In this document: positions 13,100 to 24,719 of the stretch, piece after piece | Layout of the letters: each line of letters starts with the position of its first letter | How positions within the stretch are numbered: position 1 is the stretch's first letter | From: Coptis chinensis | Taxonomy: Eukaryota > Streptophyta > Magnoliopsida > Ranunculales > Ranunculaceae | Direction: 5' to 3' | Assembly (NCBI GenBank): GCA_015680905.1 | Contig: CM027383.1 | Coordinates: forward strand, 93,446,001 to 93,510,000 | DNA: 64,000 nt | Notes under the pieces: model-generated | What the model was told of the DNA's origin: nothing | Seen by the model: the letters and a program-made list of their open reading frames with translations, nothing else | Databases searched by the model: none | Position numbers and translations under genes: made by a program

Positions 13100-13247
13100 A
13101 ACCATTTAAATTTTGCAATTTTATATTATCTATCATTTTCTTTTTAGTTTTTAATTTTCATATGGTAATTTGTTTTTACTTAATTATTCTCATCATACTC
13201 TAATATTTGTTTATCCTTGTCTAAACAAGTCACATTTTTTTCATACA

Positions 13248-14226
13248 ATGGAAGCTCCAAAGATGATTCCAGAACAATCTTTCCATTCATTGCTGAATTC
13301 TCCGGCATATGGACATCTTTTCAGAGACTACATAACTCAAGTTGGTTGGAATTCTCTCATTTTACACCCGGAGCAGACATACTCTCCAGGTTTGGCAACT
13401 TATTTTTATGATAACATGGAAGATCTACCAGCTGTCCAGGGTTTCCCTTTGAATGGTTTTACACTACGTATTGGTAACACCCGACACGCTTTTTATGAGC
13501 CAACAGTGGCTATGGCTCTAGACCTTCCTCCTCTTCAGCCAGATCTCCCCATTCAATACATGATAGAGAATGACCTTAATGACTATTCTAGGGAAGATTT
13601 TGCTGCCCAGTATGGCGATGGCCTTGCCCACGTCAAAGAACGTCTTGCCGGCCGGGCCGATGGCCGAATTCACTATTCCACTAGCCAAGATGACCATGAA
13701 TGTTGGAACCGCCATGCTATTTATTCTTTCTCAACATCATGGGGATTGGCATTTTTCCACCGTGATCAAAATCAGCATGTAAGACATTCCATGCATTGGC
13801 ACAAAGAACATACCACCTTCGACATTCGTAACTAGTAATTGAGAATCTTAAGAAGGCTCGGTCTTTTTTCGGCAACACTATATCACCCCCGCCCGGTTAT
13901 AGCATGCGGGATAGTGAGAACGCATTTCCACGAGTTTGCAGCCACCTTCAGACTGGGTAAAGGTCGAATTTATGTGTCCAACAAACAAGATAATTCGTTC
14001 TTTTGCGATTTCGACATGGACACGCCCTGCAAGGTATCTTAAGAAAGTTCGTTCTTTCCCTAACGATGATAAAATGATAGCTCATCTAGACAATGCAAAG
14101 AAGAGGAAGTGGAGTGAAGTTTGGAAAGCTATGATAGATTGGCGGGATGCAAAGGAATGGCATTTCTACATGGACGAGGCAAGGAGGGACCATCCCCCAG
14201 TTCAAGGATGGGGCAATGTGAGTTGA
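13248..14226 (+). pseudogene. Post-pol ORF block B of element 1
   Basis: The ATG at 13248 opens MEAPKMIPEQSFHSLLNSP, followed by the same plan as the A blocks (VGWNSLILHPEQTYSPGLA, then TYFYDNMEDLP) but with different sequence. The closest relative in the window is block B of element 2 (27818-28745), with LYSPALASYFYDNYIF. The 3' part contains MIDWRDAKEWHFYMDEARRD, parallel to the acidic end of the element 2 block. It therefore looks like a second paralogous post-pol family. Function is unknown; broken. Confidence 0.55.
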
Positions 14227-15991
14227 TGCATGTACATATTTGTTTTACGTTTTGATGTGAAATAAATAAATAACCCTAAATTGTGCTACTCTAACAAATA
14301 AGTGCTTCTACTTTTATGATGTATAATATATAGTGTGTTACAATAAATTTCTGTGGAAGATGTCAGCTTTATTTTTGCTCAAAGCCTCTCAGGTATACTC
14401 TTTCTTCCTCTTAACACTTTGAGGACACAATTGTCCGACTGTTTGGGGTGGTGAGAACCTTTTGCAAAAATTAGGCATGCATAGTTGTATATAGTTACTT
14501 AATGTCTAAATAAACGTATTTAGTGACAAATTCTCGTTTCTCTTTCTATGATGAAAAATATTTAGAAATCTCACCCTAGCATCAAAATTAGGACTTGTTC
14601 TTAGAAACTTAATTTAATATGTATGCAATAGTTTTTACATCTTTTCATGAGCATTCATGCACTGACTATCATTAAATGTACACAGCAGTAAGTTTCTGGG
14701 ACCCACGGTTAGACAACTTAATTTTCATATCCTATAAGAATCTAACCAAAAGCCTCAAAATGTATGATATATGAGTAATGACACAGAGGAGTAGTTCTTC
14801 CGAATAGAGAAGTTCACACGTCTACTTACTTGATCACTACCCAAATCCTAGGCGAGAATTTAGGCCTTCTTTGGATCGATATAGCCAAAAATTCGCACCT
14901 GTAAAAAAAATTTACCACTAGTCGCCTTAATCGAACCTTTCATTAATCTTTCTTTCTACTTCAAAAAAATCATTACCCATCTAGTAACCACAAATAAATA
15001 AGCCTACCTAGATGATGAGTATGAGAAATAGGATGAAGTGCGAAGAAAAATGAAGAGAAAACCTTGTCACAAATCAAAATCGGTTACTGTTTTTAAGAAA
15101 AGAAAAGAAAAAGAACAAAATAGAAATATGTTACACCAAAATCAAAAGAAATGTCAAGGTTAGAATTCCAAAAAAAAAAAATCAAATCAAAAGGGAATAC
15201 AAAAGCTTGAAAAATCCAAGTATGGAAACCCATGTTAGAAGTAGGAAAGAAAAATAAGGATTCTCTAGTATAAATATCTCAAGACCTTATTCTCTCATAC
15301 TTATCATTTTTGAACTTTCCATTCCATTTTCTTCTACACTACCACCTAAGCCCCATAACACCTAATAAAGACCTCTAGCTCAATTAGGAATAGGATAGTG
15401 TGATAATAAGTAGTAGTTGTGACTTCTCGACCTCGGCCCTCTAACCGTCATTGAGTATGTGAGGAAACGTGTGCCCACTTGCGACACCGGAGATAGCAAA
15501 GCTTGAGTGGAAAAATAAGAGAGAAATTGTGTTCCAACACATACCCGCGGAGAACCTAATTAAGGACGCTTATCCAAAGGATCCGAAAACGGCCCCTTTC
15601 GTACATTTCATGATTAGATTATCGCATACATACTCATATGTAGATGTTTCAATTATTGTATGTATATTAACTTGAATTTCGAAAGACAAATCCTTGTTTC
15701 CCTTGCTAGTGAGATGTCTAGATACCTGAGATTAATTAAGGAAACAAGCCTTTGTTACTGAGTCGTTGTAGTATAAATGAAGTTTGTGAGTATCTTCTCT
15801 GGAAAACTCTCACGAGGCTATAACTCGTCCACTAGGGAATTCCTAGTGGTTCAAGGCCTTGTTGCATACGGTCAATGCAACCGCACTCTGCGAAATGAGA
15901 TTTAGCTTAGGACAACACATTTTTTGACCACTTATCGTTTTAATGTCTCTTCTTTGCTTGAGGACAAGCAAAGTGCTGTTTGGGGGTGGTG
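14227..15991 (+). other. Non-coding 3' internal region of element 1, conserved in element 2
   Basis: No gene is seen. Blocks of strong similarity to 28746-30567 occur, for example GAATTTAGGCC followed by TCTTTGGATCGATATAGCC, and ACCTCTAGCTCAATT. It has a PPT-like tract at 14442-14453 and ends in the real polypurine tract. The most conserved part (15762-15991) holds the tRNA-Asp-like start, two hairpins and TTGAGGACAAGCAAA. Confidence 0.7.
15979..15991 (+). other. Polypurine tract of element 1
   Basis: TTTGGGGGTGGTG stands directly before the TGATAAGC start of the right LTR, where plus-strand DNA synthesis is primed in LTR elements. Confidence 0.8.
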
Positions 15992-17903
15992 TGATAAGCA
16001 CCCAAAACTGTAATATTAAACCCCGAGAGACATAGCATTTTGGTCGATTATGTGTTTAATAATCATGTAATAATTATATTTTTGTACTTTTGCAAGGATT
16101 CCACAATTAAAATAAATATAGTGATAAAACATGCATCAAGTACAAGAATACGGGAATATTTGGAGTTTCCCACTCAACCCCTGTGAAGCCCAACAAAGCC
16201 TGACTAGAGCCGAAGTTTCCAAAAGAACAAAACCAGTGGAGAGCGGGTCCACATATGAAGAAGCAGCAAACTTTCGAAGCTCAAATCGAATAAATCTAGA
16301 TGCCGATGTTGGCTAGTGAAGCTGCCAAGTACAGGAATACGGGAATATTTGGAGTTTCCCACTCAACCCCGTGAAACCCAACAAAGCCCCGACTAGAGCG
16401 AAGTTTCCAAAAGAACAAAACCAAAGGCAGAAGCGGGTCCACATATAAAAAGAAGCAAAGAAACTTCCAAAGCTCAAATCGGATAAATCTAGATGCCGAC
16501 GCGTTGGCTAGTGAAGAAGCTCGCCATAGTGACCGGCTAATTTAACTCGGTATAAGGACAAAAAGTCGTAAAAACGCCAAATCGGGCGCGCGACCATCGG
16601 ACACGACTACTAGGTGGACCTACTCTGGAGCCCGTAAGGCATGACGAAGTCAAGATAGGCAGTGGCAAAGAATGGTTTCAAATTGGTACCACGGCAAGAG
16701 AGAAGATATCGCCAATTCAAAACCGGGTGGTTTGAATTGAAATGAGCTAAAACAAAACCTTAAATCAGCAAAAAGACAAAAATTAAAACAGTTAAAACAA
16801 AATTTTGTTTCGAACCATTCAATTAGCATAAAGCCAAAATCTAAAACATTCACGGATAGCATTCCTGTATCAGCCTATATATATGAGGGGGTCGCCTTCA
16901 TTATTACCCCTTCAGCATATTAATGCTTTAGCTTCCGCCTAGTTAGATTTTTTTTCTTCAAGATTTTACATTCTCGCCATTTCCATTCCAAAGAAATTTT
17001 AAAATCGTGAGTTATTTTACCCTTAATAACAGTCATTTCTTTTCTAGTTTAATTTTTGTCCTGCATTTATTTACTTAATGTATACTGCAAGTTTTATTAT
17101 TCCTTCTATGACCATGAGCATTTATTTACTTATGCTGCTCGTGTAAAAATCCGGATTGACTCGTTAATATTCTAGAATCACTACTTAGGAATTAGGCATA
17201 GAATTGACATCCGGTCCCAAAATGACTGAGACTGTACAAAGTTGGACTGTTGATGCTCCAGACGGTCCTCGCACACGACCTAAAATGTCTCGCGACTTCT
17301 CTCTAGTGTCGCATGACTCCCCAATTCGTCCAGCTGATGTGAAATCGAGCCAGGAGCTGAAATAATATACCAGAGATGAGGTATTATTGAAACTCCTTAT
17401 GCTAGTGAAATGCGACCTAGAGATGTGGGCATGCGCTAGGGATCAATACTTGACGTCGTCTCCGAAAACAAGACGAAGTAGAGATGTAGTGATTTGGTAA
17501 TATAAACTGTTAAAAAATGATTCTTGCATGAGCATGATTAACTCTCTCCCTGTTTCTCTATTTTTGTTTACCTACATATAATCGCCGTAGTAATTTACAT
17601 TATTTGCATTATCGTTAATTTAATTAAAACCAACTAAAAAGAAACCTAAAAATCCTACTCACTAAAAGTTGTAATTCCAGTTGTGAACCTATCCGAGCCC
17701 TAAGGTTTGGACGATCCCTTACTCGACCTATCCTACCAAACCCACGTGAGTAAGGTAACTTGACTAAAACGTACGACTATACGGACGTTGGAATTTGGAC
17801 TTTGGACTTGGGTCTTTGGACTTCGGACTTTGGACTCTGGACCTCGGACTTAAGAAAATAAGTAACTGGAAACCAATAAACGTTCGAAAAACAGCGTTTA
17901 TCA
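15992..17903 (+). repeat. 3' LTR of element 1
   Basis: It starts TGATAAGC and ends TTTATCA (1912 bp), with the TG...CA ends expected. It contains an internal direct duplication of roughly 180 bp (about 16137-16318 and 16322-16505). Flanks: PPT on the left, host sequence starting GTCAT on the right. Confidence 0.93.
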
Positions 17904-17994
17904 GTCATACCACTACCAAGGAACAAACACTGAGATCAAAACAATGCAATCGAGAACAACTTAATAGTAGTTCAGCAATAGAGAATAGAATTTA

Positions 17995-18450
17995 TAGAAG
18001 ATGAATTGTATACATACTAATTATGGTCACTTGGTGAACCACCTCTTCAATCACTGAAACAACTTCTTCAACTGGTTCAATAACCTCCGCAGTATCGACA
18101 TCAATAACTGGCACTTCCACCCCTTCCTTCGACTCGCTCAATTCCTCCATCTTTGGCCCTTCAAATTCCACTTTCTTCTCAACATCTACATTAGAAGTAT
18201 TTTGAAATGATAGTAATAGATTGTGAAGTTTATATCTAAAGCCTTACATACGTGAAACACTTGCACTGTTGCAAACAAAAGGTTTTACAATAAAAGAAAT
18301 ATTCCAAATTAATAATAAGTCATGGTTCAACGCTGCACCTTGATGGGACCTTTAGAAAAGCTAGTAAACCCGCAAGGTTGTTTGAGTCCCTTCATAGCTT
18401 GATCTTGATTCTTCCACATACCCTATGCTACAGGATAGCAGACCTAATTA
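17995..18450 (-). pseudogene. Host gene, 3'-side exon-like pieces (gene interrupted by element 2)
   Basis: Two minus-strand open pieces look like exons. One (about 18440 to 18356) reads MWKNQDQAMKGLKQPCG and on to FTSFSKGPIK. The other (about 18195 to 18017) reads VDVEKKVEFEGPKMEELSES, then an acidic, Val/Glu-rich stretch (IEPVEEVVSVIEEVVHQV), preceded by a TGTAG acceptor and followed by a GTATGT donor. Their codon periodicity is good, but the family is not recognised. The 5'-side exons of what is probably the same gene are at 32290-33646, beyond element 2. Exon limits are by eye. Confidence 0.4.
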
Positions 18451-19030
18451 CCTAAAGTAGATTTGTCTTATGCTTGACAACTTGAATTTCTTTATTTAGT
18501 CTCGCACTACATCCATTGTTTTGTATCCCATCTTTATACCTTGCTATAATCCATGGAAATTATTCTCCTATTGAACAACTGATAAGTTCAGTTGCATATA
18601 GGGAAGCTTTAACAGCTTCCTAACGAAGAATCCTGATGATGATATTACTGGAAACTTCACAACAATGCAGTAAAACTGTAACCAACAGAAACGATGTCAG
18701 AAATTCTTATGTGGTGTATTTGTGTGTGTGTCGGAGGATATATGGAACAAATGTTTGGTGTATTTGTGATGTACTGTGGCTTTTTAACAAACAAATGATA
18801 AAGTTATTAAACATGCAACTGAAACGAATATTGTATGAATCAACTTCTAAAAATCAGACGCCACAATCACAGTGAATCCAACCCCAACCAACTCCCATAT
18901 TGTACAAATAATTTCATTTATCAGCGACAAAGAAATGAAAATGTAAAGAAAGTGTGCCAATAAAGCCATGAACATTATCTGGTCCATGTAATGTGCTGAG
19001 ACGATCTATTGTAAAGCAATAGCAATATAG

Positions 19031-19035
19031 CATAG
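19031..19035 (+). repeat. Target site duplication CATAG, left copy (element 2)
   Basis: CATAG directly precedes the left LTR and recurs at 32058-32062 directly after the right LTR. Five-base duplications are typical of gypsy integrase. Confidence 0.9.
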
Positions 19036-20561
19036 TGATAAGAGCCCAAAACTGTAGTTTTAACCCCTTAACAATCGTACTTGTAGACCAATTATGTGAA
19101 TAATAAGTAAGAGTTAATACTGATTACGTGTTTTTATGCATTTCAGGCTTCAAAGTCCATTATGTGCAGAAATGTGCCACTTTAGCGAGATAAAGGAGCA
19201 AAGGTCGGTTGCTAAGGAGTTCTGTGATTAAAGGCCAATTTTCAAGAAGAAAAAGCCTCTCAGTAAAGCCCCGGTCAAAAGATGAAAAGTCAAAGTCCAC
19301 GCGGCGTAAACATTGCACAAAGTCAACAGAACTTCCAAGACCATATCTTTGGACTCAAACCTCGAATTGGGCCTACCTTATGTCAAAACGACCGCTCGGA
19401 AAGAGCTTTCCAATGGTCTAAGCCTTGATCCAATCAGAGGAGTAAAAGTGGACGAAAAGTTTGTCAAAGCCAACTCCGGTTGAAGAGGCCTTTTGGATTT
19501 GAAAAGAATTGGGTTTGGGCCCGATTCTCGGCCCAAAACATGGCTCCAAGCCCATGCACGATTTTGGATCTGAAACATATAAAACAAAGAAAAGCTTAGT
19601 TCTTAAGTAATCTAGTTTTATTTAGAAAACTAGTTCCTTGTATCTAGGAGCTTAGGATAGAAAGTAGCTAATTAGACCTAAACTATAGATAATTCTAGAT
19701 CTAGTTTTAATGGTTTTAATTAAGTTTAGTTTCAATTCAATTCTTGTTTTAAATTAAACTCTTAAATCATTGTTATTCATCGATTAGATTAATAAAATAG
19801 TTTATTATTATTAAATTCGTTTTCTGTCATTACATTTATAGATCTAGTTTAAATTCTCATTGATATCATTATTTAATTATTAATTAGATTTCAATTATTG
19901 TTTGTTAAATTAGTAAAGTTGGAATCTTGATATTATGTTTAGTTTAGATTCATATGGAAATGATTGCGGAATGATTCTCGGCTAAACCTCCATTAGAAGG
20001 GGGTTGAGAAGCCTTGATGAAAGCTTGATTCGGTTATCGTAGAGTCGTCGTAATTTCTATTCTACTCTAGAAACGATTAATTCACCATGATAATGGGTTT
20101 AATCGTTCACATACTAGTTATGAATTGGTAGAAGTGCCATGTGTAATTAGGGATTAGGAAGAACCATTTGTTACGTAGCGAGTTCAATTCGGATTACGAT
20201 GATGAGCGTCGTTAGTAAGTTAAGTTGAATTAAGGTAGAATCAATCCCCCTAATTCCTTATCATAGAATCAACGCAAACATTCCGTAGTTAATTAGTCGT
20301 TATCTTGTGGGTAGTTGCATCGTAGTTTATAATTAAGTAAAATCTCTCATTTAGACTTTAGTTAAGATTATTTATACTTAGAGAACATTACTATGTGAAA
20401 GAACTAGGAGTGGAACGAATCATCTACTTCACTATATCTCAATAAGATTGAGAGTAGAAATCTTTGATAATTTAGGCACGAAAAAAAGTTCTAGTTTTAC
20501 TAGCGTTTAGAGTTCTCGCGAGCTTTAGTCATTGGTAAAATTATTCTTTTTACGTTTATCA
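19036..20561 (+). repeat. 5' LTR of element 2
   Basis: It begins TGATAAGAGCCC, ends TTTATCA, and matches 30568-32057. It is related to the element 1 LTR only at its termini, so the two elements are different families of the same lineage. Confidence 0.94.
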
Positions 20562-20563
20562 AA

Positions 20564-20576
20564 TGGCGCCGCTGCC
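20564..20576 (+). other. Primer binding site, tRNA-Asp type (element 2)
   Basis: TGGCGCCGCTGCC lies two bases after the LTR, identical in sequence and spacing to element 1, with one mismatch to the tRNA-Asp 3' end. Confidence 0.85.
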
Positions 20577-20714
20577 ATCTTAGTTTCACTTTCGCATTGT
20601 TTTCGTAGTATAAGTACTCTTCTTAAAGTCCCATTTCACCCACCCACCCTTGTTTGATTCTAACTGTGGTCATCCGTTTCAGCAATTGAAAGTTCCTCGG
20701 AAAAAATACACGGA

Positions 20715-20870
20715 GCGCACCTGCGCCCCAAAGGAGCGCGACCCGCGCCCACACGCCTGGAGCCCTGAGCGCGACCCGCGCCCAAACCGAGCGCGACCGT
20801 GCTCAAAATACTGTAACTCGAAGTTTACACTGAGCGCACCTGCGCCCAAAGTGAGCGCACTCGCCTTAGC
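20715..20870 (+). repeat. GC-rich repeated motif in the gag leader of element 2
   Basis: Five imperfect copies of GAGCGCACCTGCGCCC or GAGCGCGACCCGCGCCC stand in otherwise AT-rich DNA. Single relatives occur at 25113-25130, 27677-27690 and 27722-27737, ahead of the post-pol blocks. Confidence 0.7.
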
Positions 20871-21329
20871 TGATTTTTGCCGGAATTCCACAGGTTTGTT
20901 TCGAACTTCGATTTTTCAAGTTTTTCAGTGTTCTAACTTGTTATATATACTGAACACGCGTAAACAAGACGCTATTCATAAGCGAAGCAAGGATGCAATC
21001 AGGTATTCCTTTCTTCCACACCTCACATCTTCTGTTAGAGGTTTATACTAGAATATCAGGATTGTTTGGAGGTTGTCGTGTTTAGTTAAGTTTGGTCTTA
21101 ACCTTGTAGGAGATTAAGATCTGGTCGAACAAAAACACCTAACGTAATTACACGGCAACGTCAACAAGTACGCCTATCTAGTATACCACTCATTGCACCT
21201 CTAGCTACTATTCCACATACTCTACGACCGACACAATGCCCGACGGCGAGAGACTCCTCTCTCGGACTTTTATAAAGCCTTGAGCGATAGCCCCAAATCT
21301 TGCATCGTTCTTGCAGACCCAGTGGGGGA

Positions 21330-22730
21330 TTTCCAAATCCCCCCAAATATTTTTAATTTGTTACCCGTTTTCCATGGTTTAGACCATGAAAAACCTTATA
21401 TCGATTACATCGTAGGATTGAACAAGTTCTTACAACATTCCACCATCCTACGGTGAGTGTTGAACAAATTAAACTCAGGGTATTTCCCTTCACTTTAGCC
21501 GATAAGGCGGCGTCTTGGTTAACTGCCCAAGCGCCTAATTCTGTGGACTCGTGGGCTAAACTTGTTCAAATTTGTTTATGGAACATTTTACCCACCCCTA
21601 AAGACGGATGAGATGCTTTCCAAGATTTATTTCTTTCGACAAAATCCTCATGAATCATTTTTAGAGGCTTGAATCGGTTTCACCGATCTCCTTATAGAGT
21701 GTCCACATCATAACCTAGCGAAAGACACGTTAGTTCGTGCCTTTTTCAAAGGACTTCTACACCATCATAAAGAAGTCCTTGACATAATGAATGGGGGTAG
21801 TTTTCTAAGTAAAGGAGCCTCGGAGGCTTATAAATTTTTAGAGGATCAAACTAAGCGAAATAACAACTGGGGGGTAATGACGATATCCACCGCTCCGCTA
21901 GTTCTTCTAATTCAGTTAAGGCCGCCGGTATGTTTGAGATGAAACACGATCCCAAGCTTAAAACTCTAATCGAATCACCCACTAAAAAGGTAGAGGCCAT
22001 TTCTGTACAACAAAAGTCTATCCCCGTCATGAATGTAAATTCCAATCCATGTAGTTTCTGTTGGAGTCCTGAGCATCCCGACTCTCACTGTCCTATAGCC
22101 TATGAACATGCTTGTTCCATTAATAGTGAACCTAATGCCCCTTGGAGACAAAATCCCAACTTCGGTTGGAGAAATAACCAACAAGTCACACCTCCAGGGT
22201 ACAATAATCAATATGTTAGGCCAACGCACAGTTATAACCAAGCTCCACCACGACAAGGACGACTGGGTCAGGGTAATTATAATAATTATAACAACCAAGC
22301 GCAACCTCGACAAAGTCAAGCACAAGGTCAAGGTAGTTATAATAATTATAATGCTAATAGAGGTATCGTTCCGGTAAATAATAACTATCACAATCCGCCC
22401 ATAAATAATCAACGCGAGATAGTTCCAGTCACACCACCCGTGACCACTACACCCACCCAACCGGATCGTCTTGACACCTTCATACAGGTGAGCCAACAAC
22501 TCTTCCAAACCATGGCTCAATCTAACCAACAGCTTCTACAATCCGTTAATAATTTAAGCCAACAGTTGGCCCAAGATAAAGCCCAACCCAAAGGTTTGTT
22601 TCCAGGTTACGCGATACCTAATCCTAAAACAACAAACGCAGCCTTTAAGGTAACCGGTAATACTAGTAATGAAAATGAAAATGTAGGTGAGCTAAATGCC
22701 ATCACCACTCTCTCGTGGCAGAGTGGTTGA
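21330..22730 (+). pseudogene. gag region of element 2
   Basis: The part near 21330-21800 shows PPNIFNLLPVFHGLDHE-like and FPFTLADKAASWLTAQ-like motifs of Athila gag. The open stretch 21930-22730 (266 codons) includes a CX2CX4HX4C knuckle (CSFCWSPEHPDSHC), then a long Asn/Gln/Tyr-rich, low-complexity tail with repeated NYNNYN and QPRQ-like units, far longer than the tail in element 1. The low-complexity tail creates long antisense frames (21975-22529) that are shadows. Relic. Confidence 0.82.
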
Positions 22731-22935
22731 TACCAAAGTAACTATGCCTATAGTTACCCCATCAGTAGCCCCTACACATGCTACTTGACTAGATACCGAA
22801 ATAGAAACTGAAGAGCCTACCACTGTAGAGGTACCAGTTACTACACAACCTAAGAAACAGAAAGCCAAGGTTAAACATCTAGGTGATACATATGCTAAAT
22901 ATAGAGAGAAACCACCGTTTCCACAAAAATTAGTC

Positions 22936-23940
22936 ATGTTAACTAGGGATACAAATTATGAGGAGATTATGGACGTTTTCAAGAATCTAACTATAAACCT
23001 TCCCTTCCTCGAAGCTATTAAAAAGCTATCACACCATGCTAAGTTTCTTAAGGAGTTGTGTACTACTAGGCGTAAGACCAATATACCAAAAGACGCCTTT
23101 TTAACAGAACAATTCCCAACTCTATCTGAACATAACATAATTGTTAAGTACAAGGACCCTGGTCGTCCTACTGTACAATGCATCTTAGGAGATTCCTATA
23201 CGACAACCGCGTTATTAGACCTGGGGGCTAGTGTTAACTTACTCCCGTTTTATTTGTATAGACAAATAGGTCTAGAGGAGATGCAACCCACTAAAATGAC
23301 GTTGCAATTAGTTGATCGGTCTATTAAGTATCCTAAGGGGGTGGTTGAAAATGTGCTGGTAAAGGTTCAGGATTTCTACTATCCGGCTGATTTCGTCATC
23401 CTCGATACAAAAGTCCCTAACGACTCTGTCCCGATCATCTTAGGGCGTCCTTTCCTGGCAACTGCCAATGCGCTCATAAATTGCCGCGATGGTTCGATGT
23501 CCATGTCTTTTGGCTATCTTTCTGTTGAAGTAAATGTTTTTAAAACAAAGACACAGTTACCCGATTCGTCTATGGATGGAGAGGTTAGCATGATCGAGAG
23601 CTTCGCTCGAGATTATTTCAACAACACGTTCCTTGATAATCAGATGCCCAAATTTCTTTCCTTTGAAAGTTCAGATTCTAACATTTTCATCCCTACACTA
23701 GTCGATACACATATTATGGATGAGGACGAGATAGATGACTTTCTCAAAGATATAGAGGAATACCATAGTAATGTGGATATGACCAAGCTAGATGACGAAT
23801 TCGATGAGTTTCTTAGAGCGGTGATGAGTCACCCTATCAAGAACTACTTTGCACAACATCGCCTCGACTCCCCTCCTTCCACCCTTTCAAAGGAATCTCG
23901 AGTTTGCACTCGATCCTTTTGTTTCTCCTGTGTTTCATAA
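22936..23940 (+). CDS. Aspartic protease region of element 2
   Basis: This is a 334-codon open stretch closely matching 4494-5501. It has NLPFLEAIKKLSHHAKFLKE near the start, the active-site motif LLDLGASVNLLP around residues 95-106, and VPIILGRPFLATANALINC further on, then an acidic tail (DEIDDFLKDIEEYHSNVDM). It belongs to a gag-pol polyprotein. The RT motifs that should follow are not seen. Confidence 0.85.
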   Translation: MLTRDTNYEEIMDVFKNLTINLPFLEAIKKLSHHAKFLKELCTTRRKTNIPKDAFLTEQFPTLSEHNIIVKYKDPGRPTVQCILGDSYTTTALLDLGASVNLLPFYLYRQIGLEEMQPTKMTLQLVDRSIKYPKGVVENVLVKVQDFYYPADFVILDTKVPNDSVPIILGRPFLATANALINCRDGSMSMSFGYLSVEVNVFKTKTQLPDSSMDGEVSMIESFARDYFNNTFLDNQMPKFLSFESSDSNIFIPTLVDTHIMDEDEIDDFLKDIEEYHSNVDMTKLDDEFDEFLRAVMSHPIKNYFAQHRLDSPPSTLSKESRVCTRSFCFSCVS

Positions 23941-24688
23941 TTTTTTAAATCCTCCTAGAAAACAAATACTTCAGAAGGACAAACCATTTGACACCTTCAT
24001 TTTCAGAATTGAGACAGTCCCTACCTACACCATGAATGAGTTTTGTGCTAAACCCACATCCTCATTTTTTCCATGCTTTCCTTCTACAACTTATCCATAT
24101 CCACCATATTCTCCACAACCATTCACTTTTCCACACTTATTCACTAGGACACCCTCTCATTCAAAGATGAAAAAGAAGGTGCATGCTAGGTTACGTTATA
24201 GGTTTATCCGACTTCACTTTCATTTCACTAGGTTGCGTCATAGGAAATCTTGGTGCTTGATTGTGTTTGGGTATGTTTTTTGTGATATTTATTTATGGAA
24301 TGATCTACAACTATTTTGGTTGTTGATATATGATAAACTGCATGTTCATACATATGTTTAGATAAAGTCTCGAGTATTTGACTATAAACGACTCAATTTT
24401 TGTGTTTGGTGCATTTCCTTTCATTTCCAGATATTGGTGAGTGCACCATTAAGGTAACCGGGCCCTCCTTATGGAGTGTGTGGCTGTAAGTACCGGATCC
24501 TAAGTCCACGGTTAACATAATTCACGTTTTCCACTCTTGCATGTTTTCTCGGATTTTTTGAGTCATGTTTCTCTATGGGGTGCATTATGTCCTTATTGCT
24601 TATTGTTTTTCCTTATAAAAGTAAAAAAATATTAAATAATAAACATAATAATCTAGGAAGTCTCGGGAATCTGACTTTAAAAGACCCA

Positions 24689-24719
<31 letters not shown>

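Larger units (their letters stand above)
1..17903 (+). mobile_element. Athila-type Ty3/gypsy LTR retrotransposon (element 1), left end outside window
   Basis: The same ~1.6-kb sequence occurs at 1-1598 and within 15992-17903, in the same direction, as the two LTRs. Right after the left copy lies a primer site matching the 3' end of plant tRNA-Asp, which is the Athila habit. In order follow gag, protease, RT/RNase H, integrase, a long post-pol region and a polypurine tract. By comparison with the right LTR, the left LTR should begin about 315 bp before the window, so the whole would be about 18 kb, large for Athila. It is a fossil with many breaks (well over ten). By eye the LTRs differ by a few percent plus some patchy segments, suggesting an insertion of up to a few million years; this was not computed. 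The right flank reads GTCAT; its left partner cannot be seen. Confidence 0.93.

Noticed and set aside
15762-15858. A true tRNA-Asp gene
   Set aside because: Only the first 14 bases and the box-like words match; there is no acceptor-stem partner and no proper anticodon arm, so it is reported as tRNA-like only.
21975-22529. 184-codon minus-strand frame
   Set aside because: It is antisense to the Asn/Gln-rich gag tail; its Ile/Val runs are the mirror of that low-complexity sequence.
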